The notes under the pieces were generated by a model that ran no database searches, was not told where the DNA came from, and saw only the letters and a program-made list of their open reading frames with translations. Positions 59,301-64,000 of a DNA stretch of 64,000 nt are shown in pieces; position 1 is the first letter of the stretch, and each line of letters begins with the position of its first letter. The DNA is taken from positions 16,167 to 80,166 of the forward strand of contig JBKQSS010000048.1 in assembly GCA_052143535.1 (NCBI GenBank), given 5' to 3'. This stretch comes from JADGRA01 sp052143535 (GTDB lineage Bacteria > Myxococcota > Myxococcia > Myxococcales > Myxococcaceae). The position numbers and the translations under genes were made by a program.

Positions 59301-60044
59301 ATGCGCCGCACACACCCCCTAAAGGCGCTCGTCTTGGTGTGCCTCGCCGCCCCGTGGGCCCGCGAGGCTGGGGCCGCCCCAAGACACCTGCCGCTGGGCG
59401 ACGACACGGGCTGCCTTCCGCGCCCCACCGCCGCTCAGCTTCTGCCGGTGCTCGAGGGCTTGGCCCACGCCGACGAGAAGGTGTGCCAGCTGGCCGTGGA
59501 CGCGCTCCTCTGCGGCTGCTTCCTCCACCAAGGCCTTCCGGACGACGCGCCGGCGTCCCGCTGGGACGGCGTCCCCGCCTTGGAGGCGGTGGCACTACTC
59601 AAAGGCCGCCTCGGCGCAGCGCAGCCTTGCGTGCGGCGCCTCGCCGCCACCTGGCTCGGCCGCTCCGAAAGCCCGGAGGCGCTCGCCATTTTGCGCACCG
59701 CGCTCGGCTCGTCCCGGCCCGAGGAGCGCCAGGCTGCCGCCCTCGGGCTGGGAGAGCGCGCCGACACTTCCAGCCGCGTCAGCTTGGAGAAGGCGCTTCT
59801 CGACGAGGACGATGGCGTGGCGGCCACCGCGGCCTGGGCACTGGGCGCCCTGCAAGACGCCCGCGCCATTTCAGCACTCCAGAAGGCGGCCCACCACGCC
59901 CAGGCGCGCGTGCGCCGAGCGGCAGTGGCCAGCCTCGGGAGTTTTCGGGACACCGAAGCGCTGGTGCTGGCCGTCCTCCTCGAAGGGCTGAAGGACAAGG
60001 ACGTCGAGGTGCGCCGCGAAGCGGCCCAGGCCCTCGGGCGCTGA
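59301..60044 (+). CDS. Exported HEAT-repeat protein
   Basis: A 247-residue protein with a signal peptide (LKALVLVCLAAPWAREAGA). A first part with three or four cysteines (DDTGCLP; KVCQLAVDALLCGC) is followed by at least five HEAT repeats (VRRLAATWLGRSESPEALAI; VAATAAWALGALQDARAISA; VRRAAVASLGSFRDTEALVL) of the same kind as those at the C-terminus of the M56 protein. It starts 17 bases after the M56 gene, so the two form an operon under the BlaI-type repressor. It may be a soluble periplasmic partner or ligand-binding protein for the M56 sensor; that is inference. Confidence 0.82.
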   Translation: MRRTHPLKALVLVCLAAPWAREAGAAPRHLPLGDDTGCLPRPTAAQLLPVLEGLAHADEKVCQLAVDALLCGCFLHQGLPDDAPASRWDGVPALEAVALLKGRLGAAQPCVRRLAATWLGRSESPEALAILRTALGSSRPEERQAAALGLGERADTSSRVSLEKALLDEDDGVAATAAWALGALQDARAISALQKAAHHAQARVRRAAVASLGSFRDTEALVLAVLLEGLKDKDVEVRREAAQALGR

Positions 60045-60119
60045 AGGGGGGCTGGCCTTGCAGCAAAGGCACAGGTGTTTGCGGCGCCGGCCCTCGCCCC
60101 TCTAGCCTTTGCCACCAGC

Positions 60120-60830
60120 ATGGTGCGCAAGCAGCGCCCCGAAGGCCTCCTTGGTGTGCCGGGGGCCAAAGGGGGCGACTCCGCAGGACGCAGTACCGCC
60201 CTCTGGGCGCTCGCCGCCTGGCCCTTGGCGTTGGGCTTGCGGCTGGCCACAGCCTCGGTGCAGTGGACGTCGCGCGTCTCGGTGCAGGGCCCGGGCGCCG
60301 GCTACGCCGGGCCAGCGCTGTACGTGAATTGGCACCGCTACCTGCCCTATTTGGGCATGCACCACGGAGAGAAAAGGCGCTGGTTGATGGTGTCCCCCGA
60401 CGCCTACCTCGCCCCCGTCGTCCTCTGGAACCGCCTGCACGGGGTGCGCGTCATTCGCGGTGGGACAGGAGATGGTGGCCGGGCTGCCCTCGCCCAGATG
60501 GTGGAACGGCTGCGGGCCGGCGACTCGGCCTTTCTCGCCGTAGACGGCCCCAAGGGGCCGGCGCTTATTGTGAAGCGCGGCTGTGTGGAGATGGCGCGCG
60601 CTGCCCGGGTGCCCCTCATTCCCGTCGGCTACACCTGCGCCCGCGGGCGCTTCGATGCGCGGAGATGGGACCACTGGCTTCTCATGCGGCCCTTCGACAC
60701 GGTGTGCGTCCACTACGGGCAGCCCCTCTTCTTCGAGGAGGAAGAGCCGCTGAAGGACGCGCTTCGCCGCGTGGCCGAGGGCCTCGGGTTGGTGAGTGAC
60801 TCGCGCCCCAACCCAAGCGAGGCAGAGTAA
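60120..60830 (+). CDS. DUF374 family acyltransferase-like protein
   Basis: A 236-residue protein of the DUF374 type, related to lysophospholipid acyltransferases. The hallmark VDGPKGPALIVKRGCVEMAR is present, with VNWHRYLPYLGMHHG (in place of the usual HxxxxD-type start, where it reads NWHRYLPY), RVIRGGTGDGG and PLIPVGYTC. A hydrophobic N-terminal segment (ALWALAAWPLALGLRLA) may anchor it to the inner membrane. DUF374 proteins are thought to add acyl groups to lipid A precursors or related lipids. The ATG at 60120 is chosen over a GTG at 60075. It is 75 bases after the HEAT gene. Confidence 0.83.
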   Translation: MVRKQRPEGLLGVPGAKGGDSAGRSTALWALAAWPLALGLRLATASVQWTSRVSVQGPGAGYAGPALYVNWHRYLPYLGMHHGEKRRWLMVSPDAYLAPVVLWNRLHGVRVIRGGTGDGGRAALAQMVERLRAGDSAFLAVDGPKGPALIVKRGCVEMARAARVPLIPVGYTCARGRFDARRWDHWLLMRPFDTVCVHYGQPLFFEEEEPLKDALRRVAEGLGLVSDSRPNPSEAE

Positions 60831-60867
60831 AAAAAGCGGCCCGGCACCCAATGAAGGACGCCGGGCC
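60829..60867 (-). terminator. Intrinsic terminator for leftward transcription after selB
   Basis: GGCCCGGC (60838-60845) pairs perfectly with GCCGGGCC (60860-60867). On the minus strand the stem is followed, after two bases, by seven T (the A-run 60829-60835, which overlaps the DUF374 stop codon). This is the form of an intrinsic terminator for the leftward selB operon, 271 bases past the selB stop. On the plus strand it has no T-tract but may still protect the DUF374 mRNA end. Confidence 0.7.
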
Positions 60868-61137
60868 ACCTAGGGACTTCAGTCAGCGCAAAGTCTCACT
60901 GGTTGGGCCGGTGGGGGGGAACCTGCCCAACGCGGCGAACCTCACGCCCACTCGTTTCTATAGCGAGTCCAAACGCCTCCGTCCATTCTCTGTTTTGGAC
61001 TTTTCAACGCCGCGTACACCGTGTGATGCGCGCGCACACGACTAAATGCCGGGGTGAAGGCCGCTGCAAACGGCCGTGGCCCAAGTGTCCGGTTGTACGC
61101 TTGCCTGCTTTGGAGCCAACGTCCGGGCAGCGAGACG
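60868..61137. other. Intergenic region after selB, no gene seen
   Basis: 270 bases between the terminator and the selB stop. No open frame with family similarity, no tRNA and, in particular, no selC (selenocysteine tRNA, expected near TTCA in a seven-base anticodon loop with a long variable arm) was found on either strand. Small stems exist at 61021-61039 (GTGTG/CACAC) and 61059-61075 (GGCCG/CGGCC). It is less GC-rich than the genes around it, with a run of TTTTGGACTTTTCAA near 60995. Confidence 0.5.
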
Positions 61138-63063
61138 TTAGTGGTGGCTCGTCCTCGCCACGCGCTTTTCCCCCACCCTCAGTGTCACCTTCTCCCGGTC
61201 AAAGTACTCGGAGAGTGGGATGACAAATTTCCGGCTCTGGCCAACCAGCTGCTTGAAGGCCTGCGTCGAAATTTCGCGGTGCTGGGCGAGATGCTCCAAC
61301 AGTTGCGTCCGCAACAAAGACAATGCCGCGGCGTGAAAGTAGAGCTCCTCCGTCACCTTCACCAGCGTGCCTTCTCGGACGGGGCCCTCGAGGAGGGCGG
61401 TGACTCGGCTGGGCAAAAGCGCGAGGGACTGGCCGAGCTCTCCCAGCGTCGGCGGCGCCAAGCCGGCCGCGGCCAGCGAGGCCACCGCCTTGGAGCGCGC
61501 CGCCTCCTCGTCGAGGGTGAGGCTTCGTCCGCGCCCGCGCAACCGGAGGCCGTCCGGCGGCACCGGCTCCACCTGACCGCGCTCGATGAGTTGCTGCACC
61601 AGGCGACTCAGCACCCGGGGCTCGAGCGCCGCGGAGAGCCGCTGGCGAAGCTCCTCGCGCCCAAGCGCGTCCTTCAGCGGCTCCCGCTCGTGGAAGGCCT
61701 GCAGTACCGAGAGCGCCCGGCCGAGCAGCCCCTGGAAGACTTCCTGGGAGAGGTACAGACGCTTTTCCTTGTCCACCAGCAGCACCTCGCCACGGCTGCT
61801 GAGGACGTCCAAGGTGCGGCCCAGCTGCTTCTGCGAGAGGCTGGCGCGGACGAAGAGCTCCTGGGCAAACAGCCCGCGGTACCCCGCCTGGCGCAACAGC
61901 CACCGCACCCGGGCCTCGCCGTCCGGGCCCCGCATTGGCTCGAGGTGTGCGCCCGCCCCGCGTCGGCGGCGGGGCGCGGACAGGGTGAGAATGCGTCCGC
62001 CAGCCACCGTGGCTCCGCGCCCGGGCAAGGGGCGTGGGCCGCGGAGGATGAAGCGTTGGCCAGGCAGGGCCGCCACCGGCGCCGCCACCCGCAGCTGAGC
62101 GAGCGCCGTCTCTCCAGGCTGCAGCATCTCGACGTCGAGGAGGCGCACCTGGGCCTCCACTTGGGCGGTGCCCAAATGCAACAGCAGCGTGCGCCGGCGG
62201 GGCAGCGGGGCTGTGGCGGCCGCCAAGAGGCTCAACTCCACGTCCAGGGTGCGCGTCTGCTGGAGCTCCCCAAAGCGCGTCAGCACCATGCCCCGGTGCA
62301 CCTCGGTGGCGGCCACCGCGCTCAGGTTGACGGCGGTACGCTGGCCGGCGGCGGCGCGGGACACCGCTTCTCCGTGCACCTGAATGCCGCGGGCGCGGAA
62401 GGGCCCCACCAGCCCTGGCAGCAGCGAGACGGACTCCTCGGGCAACAGCGCCCCACTGAGCAGCGTGCCGGTGACGACGGTACCGAAGCCCTTGAGGCTG
62501 AAGGCGCGGTCCACCGGGAGGAAGAGGGGCCCATCCGCGCCGCGCACTGCCAATTTGGCGGCGGCGCGGCCGAGGGCTTCCACCAGCGGTTGGAGGCCCT
62601 CCCCCGTCCGTGCCGACACTTCCACCACCTCGGCCGTCTCCAGGGCAGTTCCGGCCAGCAAGGTGCTGACGTCGGCCTGCAGTAGCCCGCGCCAGTCGCT
62701 TCCCAACCCTGTGAGGAGGTCCGCCTTGGTGAGGGCCACCACCGCCGCGCGCACGCCGAGCAGCTGGCATATGTCCAGGTGCTCGCGCGTCTGGGGCATG
62801 ACGCCCTCGTCGGCGGCAATGACGAGAAGGGCCAAGTCCACGCCGCCCGCCCCGGCGGCCATGGCCTTCACGAAGCGCTCGTGCCCCGGCACGTCCACCA
62901 CCCCGGCCACGGTGCCGTCCGGAAGCGCCAGGTGGGCGAAGCCCAGCTCGAGGGTAATGCCGCGCCGCTTCTCCTCGGGCAGCCTGTCGGTGTCGATGCC
63001 GGTGAGGGCCTTCACCAGCGACGTCTTGCCGTGGTCGACGTGCCCGGCCGTGCCGACAATCAC
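61138..63063 (-). CDS. selB: Selenocysteine-specific elongation factor SelB
   Basis: GTPase that brings selenocysteine-tRNA to UGA codons with a SECIS element. The 641-residue protein has a GTPase domain (AGHVDHGK at 6-13, RRGITLELGF, VDVPGHERFVK, TKADL), EF-Tu-like domains 2 and 3, and a C-terminal region of winged helices ending STQAFKQLVGQSRKFVIPL, typical of SelB. The GTG at 63063 overlaps the TGA of the phosphoribosyltransferase gene (GTGA) and begins right at IVGTAGHVDHGK; the frame upstream is inside that gene. No selA, selC or selD is in the window. Confidence 0.93.
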   Translation of the reverse strand: MIVGTAGHVDHGKTSLVKALTGIDTDRLPEEKRRGITLELGFAHLALPDGTVAGVVDVPGHERFVKAMAAGAGGVDLALLVIAADEGVMPQTREHLDICQLLGVRAAVVALTKADLLTGLGSDWRGLLQADVSTLLAGTALETAEVVEVSARTGEGLQPLVEALGRAAAKLAVRGADGPLFLPVDRAFSLKGFGTVVTGTLLSGALLPEESVSLLPGLVGPFRARGIQVHGEAVSRAAAGQRTAVNLSAVAATEVHRGMVLTRFGELQQTRTLDVELSLLAAATAPLPRRRTLLLHLGTAQVEAQVRLLDVEMLQPGETALAQLRVAAPVAALPGQRFILRGPRPLPGRGATVAGGRILTLSAPRRRRGAGAHLEPMRGPDGEARVRWLLRQAGYRGLFAQELFVRASLSQKQLGRTLDVLSSRGEVLLVDKEKRLYLSQEVFQGLLGRALSVLQAFHEREPLKDALGREELRQRLSAALEPRVLSRLVQQLIERGQVEPVPPDGLRLRGRGRSLTLDEEAARSKAVASLAAAGLAPPTLGELGQSLALLPSRVTALLEGPVREGTLVKVTEELYFHAAALSLLRTQLLEHLAQHREISTQAFKQLVGQSRKFVIPLSEYFDREKVTLRVGEKRVARTSHH

Positions 63064-63713
63064 CCGCGCCCCCGGCTTCGCGCCACCCGCACCACCGGCC
63101 GGGCGTCGAAGCGCCCGTCCTCGGTGACCGGGGCGTAGTCCCACGGGAAAACGAGGAGGTTGTCGCTGCGCAGCGCGGTGTAGTCCGGGGCGTAGCCGTC
63201 GGTGCGGCACACCAGCGTGGCGGTGCGCAGGCTGCGGGCGCCGGCCTTGCGGGCCAGGGCCTTGGCCAGCTCCAGCGTCTCCCCGCTGGCGGACACGTCG
63301 TCCACCACCAGCACCCGGCGGCCTTTGAGCTCCTTCGGCATGCTGCCCGAGAGCCGTGGGCGCCCAGTGTCGGTGTGCAGGCGGCTCCGGCGGCTGATGC
63401 GTACCGGGTAGAAGTCCGCGTCCAAGGCGGAGGCCAGCGCGCCGCCGACGAAGACGCCGCCCAGCGCCACCCCCACCACCGCCTCCACCGAGTAGCTGCG
63501 AGAAATGGAGCGCGCCAGCGCCTGCAGGTGGGCCTCGAAGCTGGCCCAGGAGACTTCGGTGACGGTTTCGGCCTGGCGCGAGCGGTCCATGCCGAGACCG
63601 CCGCGAGGCACCTCCGACTGGGAGGCCACAAGCTCGTCTGGAGGGGCACCGAATGCGCTCACCCGGCGGCGCGCCGGCACTCGGGTTGAACGGCGGACAC
63701 GTCTTTCAGCCAT
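63060..63713 (-). CDS. Phosphoribosyltransferase domain protein
   Basis: A 217-residue protein of the type I phosphoribosyltransferase fold. The PRPP-binding motif RVLVVDDVSASGETLELA and the PP-loop region VVGVALGGVFVGGALAS are present. The 'RISRRSRLHTDTG' and 'DYAPVTEDG' stretches resemble Hpt/gpt-like or xanthine/guanine PRTase-like proteins, but the base cannot be told. The first 40 residues are a basic, low-complexity leader; the ATG at 63713 has GAGGTG seven bases upstream, while an ATG at 63590 would remove that leader. It lies upstream of selB with a GTGA overlap. Confidence 0.82.
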   Translation of the reverse strand: MAERRVRRSTRVPARRRVSAFGAPPDELVASQSEVPRGGLGMDRSRQAETVTEVSWASFEAHLQALARSISRSYSVEAVVGVALGGVFVGGALASALDADFYPVRISRRSRLHTDTGRPRLSGSMPKELKGRRVLVVDDVSASGETLELAKALARKAGARSLRTATLVCRTDGYAPDYTALRSDNLLVFPWDYAPVTEDGRFDARPVVRVARSRGRG

Positions 63714-63760
63714 TGGCGGGCACCTCGCAGTACGGAGCCGTCACGACCAAGTCCTCCTCG

Positions 63761-64000
63761 TCAGGCCTCGAGGAGGGAACGTATCTCCTCCGCTTCAATG
63801 ACGTATGCCGTGGTGCAAAACTCGCAGGTGACGTCGGCCTTGCCGTCCTCGCGGAGGAGCTCCTCCAAGTCGGCCCGCCCCAGAAGGCGCAGGGCCTGCT
63901 TCACCCGCTCGCGCGAGCACCGGCATGCAAAGCCCAAAGGACGCACGCTGAGGACTTCCGGGGCCTCCAGGGCGAAGAGGGCGCGCAGAAGCCCGGCCGC
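63761..64000 (-). CDS. hslO: Hsp33 chaperone, C-terminal part (cut by window end)
   Basis: The frame is open to base 64000, so the gene starts right of the window; 79 codons remain. The sequence FACRCSRERVKQALRLLG, then VTCEFCTTAYVIEAEEIRSL, contains the CxC and CxxC pairs that hold the zinc of Hsp33. This redox switch activates the chaperone when oxidised or heated. The stop lies 47 bases before the phosphoribosyltransferase start on the same strand, so the genes may be co-transcribed. Confidence 0.93.
   Translation of the reverse strand, partial: AAGLLRALFALEAPEVLSVRPLGFACRCSRERVKQALRLLGRADLEELLREDGKADVTCEFCTTAYVIEAEEIRSLLEA

Noticed and set aside
60868..61137. Possible selenocysteine tRNA (selC) beside selB
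   Set aside because: No anticodon loop with TCA flanked by matching stems, and no long variable arm, on either strand.

Overview
This is a high-GC window with tightly packed genes. Several traits point to Myxococcota, most likely the Myxococcales/Cystobacterineae side. These are many His-Asp signalling proteins that include a REC-first histidine kinase, an NtrC-type activator and a PilZ-REC fusion, a PEGA-domain protein, Cys-rich lipoproteins with 'PDGG/DAGG' tails, and a glycoside hydrolase ending in a MYXO-CTERM-like Cys/membrane/Arg tail. The lineage is inferred from gene content only. No rRNA, tRNA, insertion sequence, phage or CRISPR array was seen. Both ends cut a gene: an M16 peptidase-like protein on the left and Hsp33 on the right.

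Layout. 0-7 kb: an inactive-looking M16 protein, acetate kinase, and a leftward lipid-type operon (methyltransferase, cyclopropane-fatty-acid synthase, AidB-like acyl-CoA dehydrogenase, DUF3667 membrane protein). 7-15 kb: peptide deformylase with a His-rich tail, a coupled pair of lipoprotein genes (parallel beta-helix and diheme cytochrome), an M1 aminopeptidase, and a ceramidase-like protein coupled to a short-chain dehydrogenase. 15-26 kb: purF and a signalling block with an HK/NtrC pair, an HK/FixJ-like pair beside a small cytochrome c, an orphan membrane protein and a REC-HK hybrid. 26-34 kb: an RluA-type pseudouridine synthase divergent from a PEGA protein, a Cys-rich lipoprotein, two-domain pyruvate carboxylase, and a DUF2092/Pro-Val repeat pair. 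34-38 kb: a four-gene Mla-type lipid ABC transporter operon. 38-41 kb: kdsB, pyrG and kdsA, which together supply CMP-KDO for lipopolysaccharide.

41-48 kb: an HTH-REC protein, a secreted beta-repeat protein, a frameshifted acetyltransferase pseudogene followed by nested hairpins, a GH44 hydrolase, a DUF309/CPXCG fusion, and a predicted pseudokinase downstream of a PilZ-REC protein. 48-56 kb: a partial Complex I operon (nuoE-F-J-K-L-M-N). The genes for subunits A, B, C, D, G, H and I must lie elsewhere if the complex is complete. 56-61 kb: a BlaI-type repressor gene with an overlapping promoter/operator, an M56 membrane protease whose C-terminus is an array of HEAT repeats, a secreted HEAT-repeat protein, and a DUF374 acyltransferase. 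61-64 kb: selB, a phosphoribosyltransferase gene and hslO.

The best candidate for an undescribed system is the BlaI / M56-HEAT / HEAT operon at 56.4-60.0 kb. The usual extracellular penicillin-binding sensor of BlaR1 appears replaced by a His-rich segment plus HEAT repeats, with a second exported HEAT protein encoded next to it. The beta-helix/diheme-cytochrome lipoprotein pair at 8.1-10.7 kb is a second candidate; I recognise it as a recurrent pair of unknown function. Many neighbouring genes share 4-nt start/stop overlaps (ATGA, GTGA or TTGA), which I used to fix start codons.
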